Shown here in pieces: positions 35,613 to 47,900 of a stretch of DNA of 64,000 nucleotides (its first letter is position 1; every line of letters begins with the position of its first letter). Made by a program: the position numbers and the translations under genes. The notes beneath the pieces were generated by a model, which was not told the origin of the DNA, did not search any database, and was given only the letters and a program-made list of their open reading frames with translations. The stretch comes from Metarhizium brunneum (taxonomy: Eukaryota; Ascomycota; Sordariomycetes; Hypocreales; Clavicipitaceae). The stretch covers positions 3,782,001-3,846,000 of the forward strand of contig NC_089425.1 in the NCBI RefSeq assembly GCF_013426205.1, in the 5' to 3' direction.

Positions 35613-38600
35613 CGGTGACAACGCTCCTACGCCATCATTGGTGCAGTAATCTCCCTTTTTTTTTTTCAAAACCTATGATGTTACATCTTTTTCACTCTGC
35701 ATTGTTTTGTTATGATACCCATCAGCGTTTATACCCGCTGTCAGACGAGCATGTGCATTTTCTCGACGGCGATAGTGCTTTTACGCCATCGCCGGGACGG
35801 CGCGTTTGGACCGAGGTTTGGAATTGGCGACAATGCCGGAGCGCTATCGTCAAGGACCTCGTGGGCGTTCTTGTTGCTTTCTATACTTTTGTGCATGCTA
35901 CGCATAAGACTTCATGGCACAAGGGAGGTGGTAGAAAATACTGCTCCTATTATTATTATAGATATTGATATAAATATATGCGTCTCCTAACTGCTGGAGC
36001 CTTGATTAACAGCCCGTATAAATCGCCCAAGTCTTGGCTCCCATTCTCATTAATGGTTTCGTATTGAGACGAATCAGCTCTCCTCGCGTGCGTTTATAAC
36101 ACTCTGCAGCGTTGTAGTGCCCTTCAACCAGTCGCGCCGAGTTCCCTAACCTGGTATTCTTTAGTAGCGATACCGCTATTCTGCAAACATCCCCGCCGCG
36201 ACCCCATCGTCTTCATTTATCACTTGAAACGGTGTATTGTAGTTTCATGACAAGATAAATACTAGTCACGGTCTCTGTTCCTGTATCGATTGCAACCCTG
36301 GTTCCATTCGTGGGATACCGCTGTGACAAGGGTTCAATTCAATGATCAACTCGAAGGGTGTCAAAGGTCCTTGGTTTTCCATGCCACTGTATACACATGA
36401 AGGGAACGTCTGTGCCTGAGGCTTCTGCCCGGTCATGTGTTTGATCTGTGTAAGCAAAAGGTCCTTTGTCCGTGAAGCCCCTTTGTAGTTGCTGGGCCTT
36501 TTCCGTGTAGCAGCTGCAGGCTTGAAGTTGTGCTGAATACTGATTTCACAAGGATTCATGAAGGAAATGGCATTCTTGGAAAGAGCCCGATACGCTGGGT
36601 AATAGATTGAATGTGAACTAAATTGTGGTAGAACGCGACCAGGTGTGGTTGGTTAGCTGCCGTTCTCGGGAAAGCATTGTATTGCTGTACTGGATAATCC
36701 TGTGTCCTGTATAGTTGAATTGTATTGGTAATAGAAACTACATATGTAGCGGTGGCGTGAAGACGCTGCCCTGCAAAACCAAGCGAAGGGGATTTAGGGA
36801 CTAGCAAGTAGCATACAGACTAAACTTCAGGAATTTGTTTATTCATGAACCCAAAAAGTGGCATGGAAGCACCAGCACCTGCGGAATGACGGAATAGGTA
36901 AACCGAGTTCTAGCATTATTTACTTCTGGTGCTGCAGCGACATGTTCTGGATTTCTTAGCTTGCGACAATGGAGTATTCCAACTTATCGGCAGGGGTTTC
37001 ATACGAACGTCATGCCACATCAGCCTCGTGCCTGACTGGTCAAGGCTGTGCTATTTGCCACACCTATATTTGTGAATACTTGGTCTGACTTAACACCCGG
37101 CTTTCCAAGTGACCGGTTGACTTTCAAGACGCGAATTGCTTGATTTTAGGGCAGTAAATTCTTTGAGCACCACCACGTGCTCCAGCCGTTCAATTGCCGC
37201 TGAGAACTGCGTCGAGATGTTCTCATAACCGAGTCACGTCATTCACGGACATGCAGGACTTTTTTTCTATCTTTTTGGCTGGTGCTATGTTTCAATATAT
37301 TTTACTGGCCGCGTCAGCCCTCGGCGTGTCCACTCAAGATGAGTATGAGAGTATATTCTTCTGGCCATGAGTCGATATCGCCAGTCAAGCAGCGAAACTT
37401 GGTCACAGTTGCAGATAGTATGACTGGCGTTCAAGCTAGCAAGGATATCCATGACTGTCAGAGGTCATAGACGGAGGAGGCGGCCGAGAGGTTCATGCAC
37501 TAGCGCTTATAAGCTGGATATCAGGGATATTCGGCCATGTGTCGCCATTGCTGAAAGTTTTTGCCCCGTGGCTCAGTGGTCAAACCCGATGACCACTCGG
37601 ATCAAAAGCTATCAATCCGCGAAATACGTAGTCTTCATGGAATCTTCTCACAATGGGACTCGCCTAGTTGTCGGCAGGCTGACTAGCCAGACTCTGGCGC
37701 CAAAGGTGATACGGGGGAGAAGGACACGGCAAGCTTCGACTTCATCCTCTGCCCCCCCCAATGTGTCTTCGGCTGTGCTTGTTTTCTGGGGCTACCAGTC
37801 GCATAAAAAGGCCACATGCATGGAAAATTAGAAAATATAGAGGGGTGTGCGTTGAAAAAGGCCGATGTAGAAAACTTGTCGCTTCTAATGTAAGGAGCTC
37901 AAACTAAACAAACCTTTCCACCCATGCTTACATCTCTGCCATCTCAGTCTAGGCAAACACCCATCGCTCTTACACTTGCAAACCTGACAAGTGGCCGGTT
38001 AATTTTGAACTCGCCCTCAGCGGGTTGCATCGTCTCACGCGGCGCAAACTGTCAAAGCTCGCTTATAATTTCAGCTCGTAGAGCCCAGTCGTAATATCCC
38101 CGCCAAGTATCCATGTTCCCTGTCCAGAGCCCCTCCCGTATGGCAAGGCAAAGCGGTCAAATGAAGAGGTCCAGTTACTAGCCAACGACGGGCTGAACGT
38201 CGACAAGGCAGCGTCACGCAAGAAAAGTGCTCTCCTGGCGGAGCAATTCATTCCACAGATATTGCCTGGCATGTGGTTTATGAAGCACATCAGGCGTCTA
38301 AGCCAACTCACCCACATGGAACGTGCATAATTCACAAACCTTCTCATGACAAATACACTAGTACCTGTCTGGTAGGATTCGGCATCCCACATATATTGAC
38401 TCCAACCCCCGTTTCATTAACTACCCGCAACCTAAAAAGGTTAATAAATGGAGAATACTAGATCGGAGTATTTTGGAGACAAGAGCCCAGTAGTTGTTTG
38501 ATTAAGAGCGGGCTGCAATGACTAGCATGCTTGCCCTTGATACTATATCAGTAAGGTTTGCCACACAACGACACTTTCCAACCTGGCGTCAATAAAGCAA

Positions 38601-39384
38601 CAGACATAATACAGCTACTACGGCTCAGTCGACTGGCTAGTAGAGAACGCTCCCTGAGAAAGTGTGTTGCGTGGAATATGAGCTACTAGTAGAGCGGCTC
38701 GGAAGATTTCAGTAGGCCTTCACTTTTTCTGCTTATGTGTAATGGAGATTTTTTACGCCTCAGGGAACAATTGAGCATAGTTTATTGCGTGAAAACTAGC
38801 CACGCCCAGCAGTACCTGATATTCACCCCTTGCAGTTAATATATATCATCACCGACCGAGCACAGGGAAGGGGGATCATGTGATCCCTCTCCTCTCTGGA
38901 TCTCTTTAGCTGCGGAGTTGCTCGAGGAGACTTCTCTGCCATACGATTTTCTTTGGTAAGCGAGTCTCCGCGAGCTATTGCGCAGCTAAAGCGATACTTG
39001 GGCTAGCCTTTTCATTTCTGTGCCGAATTCAATAGAAAAATCGTCACGTCTTGAGAGGGTTTGACTCATGCAGTTTGTCCCCTTCGCCACCTATATCCAC
39101 TGACAATGTCCATCGAGGTGGCCTATGCAGCTCGCTTGAGGCAAGCCTAGCATATTAAATTATGCTTAAATCATGCATTATACTTGCGAGTCAGTAATTC
39201 TGGGCTGTATTCCTCAGTCTTGTCATCGTCTTTTGTTGCCGAATATTCTGTTGTACATGGTCTCGCGAGAATACATATATAAGTAGCTGCCTATCCAAAC
39301 CGTTACAAATCTCCCATCAGCAAATACTTGTTCATTTCTCGTCCACAACCCCATTATTCGAGACACCTGAAGTCAACCATCACA
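35613..39384. other. Gene-free interval with a MITE-1 copy and a partial MITE-3-like end
   Basis: No supported gene in 3.8 kb. It holds the MITE-1 copy at 36322-36512 and a degenerate stretch at about 38400-38450 (CCAACCCCCGTTTCATTAAC, then AGGTTAATAAAT) like the left end of MITE-3. A near-palindrome GGGATCATGTGATCCC lies near 38873-38888. CATATATAAGTA at about 39274-39285 is a likely TATA box for the trypsin homologue. Confidence 0.5.
36322..36512 (+). mobile_element. MITE-1 copy c
   Basis: A 191-bp diverged copy beginning TGTGACAAGGG, sharing GTCAAAGGTCCTTGGTTTTCC, and ending TTTTCCGTGTAGCA. No clear target-site duplication remains. Confidence 0.65.
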
Positions 39385-40316
39385 ATGGTATCCAAGGCTG
39401 CTATTACACTGGCCGTCGTGCTGTCGGCTTTTTCAGCAACAGCGGCCAGTATCGACAGGAGAATCGTCGGCGGCGAAGACGCCAAGGATGGCGATTTCCC
39501 ATTCGTTGTTAGTATCACCCTGACGAATAGAATTTGCGGAGGCGCTTTGTTAGATAGCACTACGGTGCTTACCGCTGCCAGTTGTCTTCGGGGAAGCGTC
39601 TCTGTGAGAGCGGGATCGCTGGTAAGTCTGCCCCCAGGGGCTATGGGACGCATTGACGAAGCTAACAATGACGTATATAGCAACACAGGGCTGGCGGAAC
39701 AGAGGCCAAAATTGCCTCTCGAAAGCCACACCCCGATTATAAACTAAATAAGCGGAACCCTGCTCTTCCCTTCGCTGATAACGATATTGGCATCATCAAA
39801 CTGTCACGTCCCATTGAGATAGGCAACAATATTAGCTATGCAACGCTAGCGGAAGACGGTTCAGATCCTGTGGTCGGCTCCATGGCCACCGTTGCAGGCT
39901 GGTGAGTGCTGCTATAAACATTGAAGCGCAGTCCTGCCACGAAAGAAGCTAATAAAAACCAAAGGGGTCAGCAAGAACCCATGTTCGCCCTCTTGGCCGA
40001 GGCAGCAGAGTTCATGGCCAATGTTTCTATTCCTATCCATGCACGCGAAGTCTGTGCGAAGATGGATGCAGACGTAGGTGACAGAGATACAGTCATTTGC
40101 GCTGGTGGAAAGGGCAAGAATGGATGCCTATATGACGGTGGCAGTCCTCTTATCGACGAGGAAACGAAACAGGTAATCGGTGTCACGTCATGGGGCATAC
40201 GGGATAAGAATGGCGACTTTTGTGGTCAGGCTCCCACGTTGTTTACCAGAGTCGGCCGCTACATCTCTTTCATTCACGAAAACATGGGGGGCTCCCCTGT
40301 TGATGCTAAGTTCTGA
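39385..40316 (+). CDS. Secreted trypsin-like protease homologue, catalytically inactive
   Basis: A 269-aa S1 family protein. Exons: 39385-39621, 39681-39901, 39965-40316, all GT-AG. Signal peptide MVSKAAITLAVVLSAFSATA, short propeptide, then the activation site RR|IVGGEDA at 27. The fold is kept: CGGALLDSTTVLTAASC, DNDIGIIKL with Asp114, VAGWG, VCAKM, DTVICAGG, GVTSWGI. The catalytic His in AAHC is Ser66. The GDSGGP motif reads YDGGSP, so Ser195 is Gly211, Gly193 is Tyr209, and the Asp189 specificity position is Asn205. Two of three catalytic residues are gone while frame, splice sites and cysteines persist, so it is probably a pseudoprotease that binds rather than cuts, as with insect serine protease homologues. 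A recently decayed enzyme is the alternative. Confidence 0.85.
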
Positions 40317-43046
40317 ACAGACTTGCACGCCGACGCCTGACAAGGGTCACAAGCTTTGATGGTGTTGAGCAGTGTGTGGGCTCCAAGCTTCGAGTTTAAA
40401 GACGTGTCTGGAACTTTATGCCTTGCCTGGGTGAGGACTCGCGAAGATGCCTTGCACGTGGGCGTTCCTGAAGCCTGGCAAGACGGGGCTCGTTTTATTT
40501 TCTTGGCCTTCTCTCGACAGTGGTCTGAATGTCATGTTATCACAACTTACTGCTAGGAAATATAACTTTAAAACATAGCTGTCACGTTATGAGACCTATT
40601 ATTAACTGCGCTTCTTCAGAAAACCAATGCCCTTGTTGTTGTCCTTGTTGCAAACTCTGTTTTCAGCCATTGTTTAAATACCAAGGAATTTCGACATCTG
40701 TTGATTGAAATGGCCATAAAGGTAATCCAGGATCCCTCCATTGGTACCCGAGACACAATGTCCGCTATACCTCCTTCTTGGCTGACAAGTTTAAACTGTA
40801 GCACAATTACAGGCTGTTCAACCAAAGGTACGGAACACGCGGTTCTGTAAACAGGCATACTGAGTTTCTGTAGTATATCTAGTAAGATCCATGCCACTGT
40901 CCTGGGGTCCGAGGTTAGGGCTTAACCGTTCCTCTTTACCTACGAGTGCTCGGCTTACAGGTGCGGTGGGACTGCAAGAGACACTATCAATCACCGCGTT
41001 TACTTTCCCATGTTCTCGGCACGCTGACCCCTTTACCAAATCCGTCATGAGTTGACGGAAAGTTTATTGAGCACTTTCGTATCTCAAATGTTTCTTCGTG
41101 GCTCCTAACCGGTACTCCCATTACTGTCCCGTCTCAAGAAGATGCTCTTAACGCACGTGTTAGTAATTTACATATTAGTGGCGTCAGAGTCGTTCAGCGA
41201 TGCTTCATCGAAGGTACTGCATTTTCCAGATAAAGAATTTCTAGGGAAATTCATGGCGTTTGGGCTTTCCTGCGTCGCACGGCAGCTAGTCTTTGTGTTT
41301 GGATGACTTATCTGTCGTCTTCGGCGGATGTCGAAATAATGACGTGTCAAATTTTCATTGAGGCTCAAGACAAAATCTCTGCACCCATCATCTAATACTT
41401 ATATTTAGCTCTCCTGAAATTCCAGGCTTTGCGAAAATAGCCCCCTCCCGTAGGAGCAGAACGAAACACTCAGGAAAATAAGGCAAGAAAGTGCGAAATT
41501 TTACATCAAACTGCGGCTGAGTAAACTATTTGGAACCAGATTGGCCGACGGGCTACATTATACACTTGATTCAGCCATCACCTCCTTTATTCCTAGCAGG
41601 CAACCAGATATGCCTGTCTTGGCCTGCGCTGTTGCCTGGAATTCTGCAGCTGCGGCCATGTCGCCAAATTGCCGTCTCTTCTGGGGAATTCTCATTCTTG
41701 ATAGCATGAATTTCGTTTGCTTGATTATTCGAATGCCGGACTCGTGGATAGCTGTGATGACTTTGGATCTCGAAAGGAACGCGCTAAGCGGTTTAATATT
41801 CATGAACCCGCCTCCATCACCTGCAGTTACAGTTAAGCTACGCAGCTGCTGGAACCGGCGGCAATGCATAGATCACTGCAACTATTTAAATCAGTATTAC
41901 AGGTCTTTTATAAGCCTCCAGGGCCTTGGAATATAGCAGTGTGTGACTCATGATGAAGCGTATTGCGCGCTTCTGAAGGACAACCAACAAAGTGTCAACT
42001 CATGGAACATGACCACAGCCAGTTGATGCACTTCTCATCCAACGCCCTGAAAAATGGATTCAGAGCGTCAGGACCACTTCTTGTCCCCTCCCTGTTGGTC
42101 CAGTTACATGTTCCGCCTTGTATTCATGGATTCTGCCTCATCATCAACCAACAAGCGACAATTCCAACACGTCTGACTCTTTGACCATAGTCATGCATGC
42201 AGGCCTTGCATTGAACGTGTTTGAGTTGTTTTACAACTTATGGAGGATGCTCTTGTAGCTCAAATCAACTCGTCTCCGCGGAGAACTGGCTCCTGCTTTG
42301 CCGTGATAGCAATGCGGCCGCCCCATCGACACAGTACATGCTGGCAGCGTGGCCTGAGACAGTAGTTATGTCTTCTTTTGACTGTTAACTCCACGCTCCT
42401 GAGGTAAAACTGAGTTTTGACGAGGAATTCTGCACCCCGCATCTGTCTGTTGTTCAGGTGATCCAAATACTGCGCACTGTTGGTGTTATGCGACAGAGCA
42501 ACACCATGCATGCCCTCCCCCTTTGCATCCCACGATATCATTGGCATACAAGAAACGCTCACTAGCGCTTTCGGTTAAGACCAGCTTTTTATCCGTGCAT
42601 GGATTCAATGTCATGACTGGAAACCAGATGATCTGACTCGAATATGCCTTATGGGTGGGAGGAAAGACTGCGTGGTGCTTGTGTGCTCCGTGACTGCGCT
42701 TTCGCTATTAGTAGTTATAATCCCCTTTGCTCTGTTGTTTTACTAGCCTGGTCCTTCGTTTCTATCGTAACCGAGTTTTTAAGCTGTTTATATCTTCTCT
42801 ACTGGGATATTAAAGATGACGATGCAACTGGGCGCCGATGGGAGTTCACCAGAGCCATTGTGGTGTGAGTGTTGCCCCCGTTTGTTTCGTCCTCTTAGCC
42901 GACCGCTGGTCGAATATTTCTAGAACCGGGCTTCATGGATCAATTGCGCTTGCGGATCCTTACAGCTATGTCGGTATCCGACACTATGGTATTCAGCTCA
43001 CCAATGACCGCCTTTTCATGAACGATGGATCTACAGATCTACACCT
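40317..43046. other. Gene-free interval
   Basis: Only short frames. Two minus-strand frames (40897-40616 and 41869-41558) have somewhat protein-like composition but match nothing I know and lack splice or signal context, so they are not called. Confidence 0.4.
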
Positions 43047-43520
43047 ATGTACCATTCTCGACCGGAACGTCCAGAAGCGTCTTTTTCTACAGCGAGGCCT
43101 GGACCAGACGACAAATTTCGAACAAGCAGAATAAAGCTCACTCGCAAAAAAAAAATCAAGGGAAATACGAAGGATCCTCCTTCTGAGGGCGGTCACAGTA
43201 CAAAGAGCGGCTCGTCCAAGGGCAGCTCATCCAAAAATGCTACATCTAAGGGAAGTTCGTCGAAAAGCAGTGCCTCAAAGACCGGCTCGTCCAAGCGCCG
43301 TACAAGCAAGGCTAGTCATTTCAGGCTGCCTAATAATGACGACTATGGCCCTGCGGCGGCCGCAGCCCCTGCCCGCAACATGAGTCGCCTCGACAAACAG
43401 CTTGGGAACTCGATATTCTCCGCGCCACGACTGGGCATACATGACCAACAAGCTGCAAATGCAATGCACGGGCCGAGCATAGATCGACTTGAGATCAGTA
43501 CATATGTCACCGGACTTTAA
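43047..43520 (+). CDS. Basic Ser/Lys-rich hypothetical protein
   Basis: A 157-aa open frame with strong coding character but no known domain. Residues 45-90 are a low-complexity tract of SK/SSK/SKGSSSK units ending in KRRTSK, after a basic RKKKIKG encoded by a run of ten A. The C-terminal half is ordinary sequence ending in RLEISTYVTGL. No signal peptide; the basic clusters suggest nuclear or RNA-associated location. It lies 450 bp upstream of an SRPK-like kinase pseudogene on the same strand, and such kinases phosphorylate Ser-rich basic tracts, so the two may once have worked together. That link is inference. Confidence 0.5.
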   Translation: MYHSRPERPEASFSTARPGPDDKFRTSRIKLTRKKKIKGNTKDPPSEGGHSTKSGSSKGSSSKNATSKGSSSKSSASKTGSSKRRTSKASHFRLPNNDDYGPAAAAAPARNMSRLDKQLGNSIFSAPRLGIHDQQAANAMHGPSIDRLEISTYVTGL

Positions 43521-43829
43521 TTCGATGTTACGAGACTCTGTCTTCTGATGCTTGTTCTGTCAGAGTATTGTATTAGCGCTTATCTTGATGCGACGTAATC
43601 ATGAGTACTGAGATACATACATACATGTACTGCTTTTTGTATACTGCGGCATGTCTAGATATTAAATCAGGCAAATATATCTCATTAAAGTCTGTCTACG
43701 TCGTAGTTCTACTATTGGATAGTCTTTTGAACAAACTTGGAACGTAATTGGTGAAGCAGGGAGTACGTGTTTCGTTGTTGGTTGCAATGTTGATTTCGTC
43801 GTTTGTTGTTGTACAAAAACGTATTAGGG

Positions 43830-43858
43830 ACATTGGTACATTGGTACATTGGTACCTC
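43830..43858. repeat. Short tandem repeat ATTGGTAC
   Basis: Three copies of the octamer ATTGGTAC in a row just upstream of the kinase pseudogene. A minor microsatellite. Confidence 0.6.
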
Positions 43859-43965
43859 CTGGTCAAGATGTGAATTTCGCATCCTCTGCCTCTGTCCTTC
43901 CCCCCTCCAGAACATCCAACTTGACGCATCGCGGTTCTCGCTTGTCCCCGTCAATCTCGCCGACG

Positions 43966-45602
43966 ATGCCTGCTGAAGTCTCAAAGGAGCCACCGCCGCC
44001 TCCCCAGAAATACGCTGTTGGTTATGGCTGGTGGGACGAGTATAAACATATTGTACAGGTATTGCCCCATGGCGAATTGAGCGCTATGTTCCGGGGGGGT
44101 TTCGCCCAGTAGCGCTTGGCGATACTTTTCACAACGGTCGGTATACAGTCAGAAATAAGCTTGGACACGGGGGATTTTCGACCGTCTGGCTGGCGAGAGA
44201 CAACGACGTTGGGTAAGCAAGCGGATTATTCTTCAGTGTGCGAGACTGATTTCTCGCAGGCGTTGGACCTCGTTGAAAATTAAACAGGCCTACGTCTCGA
44301 CGACGTCTTTGGACGATGACAAAGAAATCAGTGCTTTGAGAGTTCTCGAGCAGAATTATGTATCGAGCAATTCATCAAGCCCACCGTGTTTCGCTCGGCT
44401 TTTGGACAGTTTCCACCACCGTGGACGAAACGGCACGCACACCTGCGTTGTCACCGAACTCCTCTGGCCAACATTATTTCATCTGGTGGCTAATTACAAT
44501 GATTATCAAATTCAGGAGCTTTTTCGCCCCGATACCATTTTAAGGGCCTCTAGACAGCTCCTAGAGGCAATTCATATGGTTCAAGAGTACGGGATTGTAC
44601 ATGGAAGTATCGTTTGTTATTCATCCCCTTGCCCACATGATCCGAGACTCGAAGACTAAAATTTGCAGACATATCTTCAGGAAATGTGGCTTTCACATGC
44701 TGCCAGCTGCTCGAAAACGACGACGAACATGAAGAGATTCCCGGGGGGGGGGTCCCATCGTCGCCGAGTACACGGCGACCGAACCGTTGCCAAGCCACCC
44801 TTCAAAGCATATCGTGAGCGCGGCTTCCTGGAATGGTTGGTATGATTACGCAATGGAGGACGTCAGGTTGGTAGACTGGGGGGAATCTTTTCCCACGAGT
44901 GAGACGGCAACGGCAACTCATCTTGCTCAACCCTGCGATCTGAAATCCCCCGAGGCCTTCTTCGTCGGTTCAATCGACTACCGGCACGATTTGTGGAGGG
45001 TAGGCTGCATGGTAAGTCTGCCTGTTTGTATTACGTCTCTTTCCGACTTGCAGACTTGGTAGCCTTACCAGGTCTCACTTCTAGATCTACACATTATTCC
45101 ATCAAAGCTCACCATTTGGGTTCTCCTCTTGCGATGCCAAGGATATCCAAAAGCAGACACAGGTCATCGGTCCGTTGCCACCCAAGTGGCACACGCTGTG
45201 GTTGAAATTGATAGAGGAAAGTCCCGAGGACGAACCATTACATAAGTTCTTCTTGGCCGTGGCTTATATCACTGTCACGTTTGTCTTATGCTGATGATAG
45301 CGGACAACGCACTCAAACGTCTTGACCAAAGTTTTGAGCCGCGCAGGTTGGCCATTATTTCCCACGCAGAAAAGACCTATGAGAGTGACGACGACGAATA
45401 CCACGTGAAAGACGACTACGAGGCATTGACTTGTCTCCTAAGCGTGATGGAAGGGCTCATGCAGCATGACCTTGAGAAATGCAGCTCCGCTCAAGAAGCC
45501 GCGGCGAAAATTCAGTGGCACGATTACCGGAGAGACTTGGGGACAGATGTATCCGAGGAAGACGTTACTGAGAGCGAGGAGGACCAGGAGTCTGACAGCT
45601 GA
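43966..45602 (+). pseudogene. SRPK-like protein kinase pseudogene
   Basis: Related to fungal Ser/Arg-rich protein kinases. Starting at ATG 43966 the order is: WWDEYKHIV, a frame change near 44073 (one base missing before IERYVPGG), the Gly-rich loop LGHGGFSTVWLARD, a GT-AG intron, SLKIKQA with the ATP-binding Lys, and a second intron. Its junction turns the catalytic-loop HGD into HGN (HGNISSGNVAF). A second frame break lies in a run of ten G at 44743-44752, then EDVRLVDWGESF (the DFG equivalent reads DWG), SPEAFFVGSIDYRHDLWRVGC, a third intron, and a C-terminal kinase lobe to 45602 after a further frame change near 45280. Loss of the HxD Asp and three frame breaks indicate a dead kinase. Confidence 0.75.
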
Positions 45603-47339
45603 CGAGCTTTTTTTATGCCGCTTGCACTCGGGATGTATCCTCATAGAAGAGTCGAAGGGTCAACACCAGTCTTCTCATAAAGAAGGCCGACTCATCAGAC
45701 GGCGGGGAAGTGGAGCTAGAATGCCTTTCTTGGCTCCCTGGTGAGAATGTTGAACCAAGGCGGCAGAGGCGAAACTAGCTGGAGCCCCAAGCCAGACAGC
45801 TCCGTGGAAGAAAGCCTTTAGAGTTCAGACAGTGGCAGTAACAATGATGAGAAGAAGACCTAGTCGAGCATGTGGCAACTGAGAGCACAAACCAAACAAA
45901 ATAGATGACAGGAATAATAAACTTATATATATGTGCAGACGTGTTCTGCATCATTTGCTTATTTATCAGAGCAGCCTATCTCTATGAAATCCCTGTCAGA
46001 AAAGCCTTCCGCCTACGTATATAAGAAATAGTGAGGATTATTATCGCCGCGCGTATTTGGCGTTCCGGGACAATCGTGTAATCAAAAGCAGTAGCCACCA
46101 CACATCATAGCAGCGACGTAATCTTCACGGATATGCAATAGGCAGCAATCCTGCTTGAGCCCCAGCAATAGCTGACTCGTGGACATGGGCCTTATTAGTC
46201 CAAGGGTAAGGGGGATAGTGGGATATAGCCCACTAGAAACTACATGCATTAATAAGACATTCATGCCTTATATGCTACGAGTCAGCAAGTCGCATTGAAA
46301 ACTGGGTGAGTTTAAAGCCAGCTAGCAATAGCTGCGAAATAGCCTTTTTTGGTAGCCCTTTAATTTCCGTCAAAATGGCTAGCGTCTTAGGGTCACGGCA
46401 ATTGTTTGAACCCTTTATTAAACCCCGTCAAAACTGACTTACAAAAATACATGTGGGCTTGTCAAGACGTTATGTATAGTCTGGTGCTTGTAAAGAACTG
46501 GCCCCACCTGTCTCTACATGTAGGCGCGACTAAAAATAATAGCACAGTTGAAGAGAACGACATGGGATGTTCACTAACAGTGCAAGTAGTAATAGTGCCG
46601 CCTGGCCGGTTTACGCGGGGACCCTGGCCGTTGCATTAACTGGCTTACTCGTTTCTAACTTGGCAGGCTTGTCTCCTTTTCTTCAAAGACTGCTGTGTTT
46701 CGTATATATTCTAACCCCTGTTTGATTCATAACCCGTCACCTGACAAGGTTAATAGAGCATGAGAGGTGAGTAGTTATTGAGTAACTTACAAGGATATTT
46801 ATAGCGGTATCAATAAATCCTGGTAAGAGTACTAACTTTCTGGCTTTTTCTCTTAAAAATCAAGTACTTACTCCCCTTGCCTTTACTTTATTTATTATAT
46901 ACCCTCTTATAAAGTCACGGGTAAGTACTTAAACAGGGGTTAGCGTGTATACTGCATTTAATAGTATATCCCTACCAGCCGCATAAACCAAGCTACTATA
47001 CACGAGTAAGTGTCAGTAACACAATCCAATCACAGTAGGTTTAGCTATCATTGACCCGGCAAGAAAGCTTATAGAGATCATGCAAGAGCGTCTTTAGTAA
47101 TAAAAGCATGATAAAAGTTACGTGTCGTGCAAGGTATTATCCCTGTACATGAAAATAAAATCTCTTGTTGTACTCGTGACAAATGGGAGACTCCCTCGAA
47201 TAGAAAGCCATATTGCTGCCCTCACTTCACATCCAACTATTTATCCTTTACCAGGCAACTTGTGTCTAGTTTTTATTCATTCCCATTTCCATGGCCAGCC
47301 TACAGACCATCATCATTACCAATCTTCATCCTACCCATC
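45603..47339. other. Gene-free, AT-rich interval with MITE-3
   Basis: No gene recognised. It holds the MITE-3 copy at 46711-46943 and AT-rich DNA on both sides. Confidence 0.5.
46711..46943. mobile_element. MITE-3
   Basis: A 233-bp AT-rich element bounded by perfect 13-bp inverted repeats, CTAACCCCTGTTT at the left and AAACAGGGGTTAG at the right. Similarity continues inward after a short gap (AACCCGTCAC against ACCCGTGAC on the other strand). It has no coding capacity. Confidence 0.7.
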
Positions 47340-47900
47340 ATGGCTTCCATCAAGAGCTCCCTCTTACTTGCCTCCCTCGCAAGCCTTTCTCTGGCCACAC
47401 CTCTCCTTGAGAAGCAATCGAAGCGTGCAGAACTACTGCCCTATTACCTTGGCAAGCCGCACAGGTTTCGTAATCTGCAATGCGCAGCCACAGGCCTGGG
47501 TGGCCGCGTTCTTGACGAAAAGATTTGCGGCACCCCGTACTTTTGCCTCTATACTGCCGCTGCCATCGACTGGGAGCTTGGGCACAACCAGTCATACCCG
47601 ACACAGGAGGCGTGTCTCAAGGATCGTGAGCCCGCGCCAGATGGTCAGCAAAATGCTGAAGGGCCACAGGAAGGTTTGATTCCTTGGATGGAGCGGGCCG
47701 TCCACGACGGTCATTCTTGTGGGAGGTATGGTCTTCGCAGACCATACAACGCCGTGATTTACTGCGGCACCGAAAAATATTGCGAGAAAGTTGTCGAGAA
47801 GGGTACGGCGACTCTTGACGACTGCCTGGCAATGTTCGAGAAGCGACCCGTAGGCCCTGAACACCCCGAGGATCCCAAGTCTGATACGCAGCTCTTTTAA
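47340..47900 (+). CDS. Small secreted Cys-containing protein
   Basis: A 186-aa single-exon protein with a clear signal peptide (MASIKSSLLLASLASLSLATP) followed by a possible Lys-Arg processing site (KQSKRAELL). The mature part has about nine cysteines (NLQCAA, KICGTPYFC, EACLKD, HSCGRY, IYCGTEKYC, DDCLAM), one N-glycosylation site (NQS) and an acidic Pro-rich tail. Paired spacing such as CGTPYFC and CGTEKYC suggests internal duplication of a disulfide unit. No domain recognised; an effector-like role is inference. Confidence 0.7.
   Translation: MASIKSSLLLASLASLSLATPLLEKQSKRAELLPYYLGKPHRFRNLQCAATGLGGRVLDEKICGTPYFCLYTAAAIDWELGHNQSYPTQEACLKDREPAPDGQQNAEGPQEGLIPWMERAVHDGHSCGRYGLRRPYNAVIYCGTEKYCEKVVEKGTATLDDCLAMFEKRPVGPEHPEDPKSDTQLF

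Noticed and set aside
37560..37620. Possible tRNA-like A-box (TGGCTCAGTGGT)
   Set aside because: No matching B-box or cloverleaf could be formed around it.
40616..41048. Two overlapping minus-strand frames
   Set aside because: No domain, no consistent junction, no signal peptide.
41558..41869. Minus-strand frame of 103 codons
   Set aside because: Protein-like but unrecognised; it overlaps a longer plus-strand chance frame and has no supporting context.
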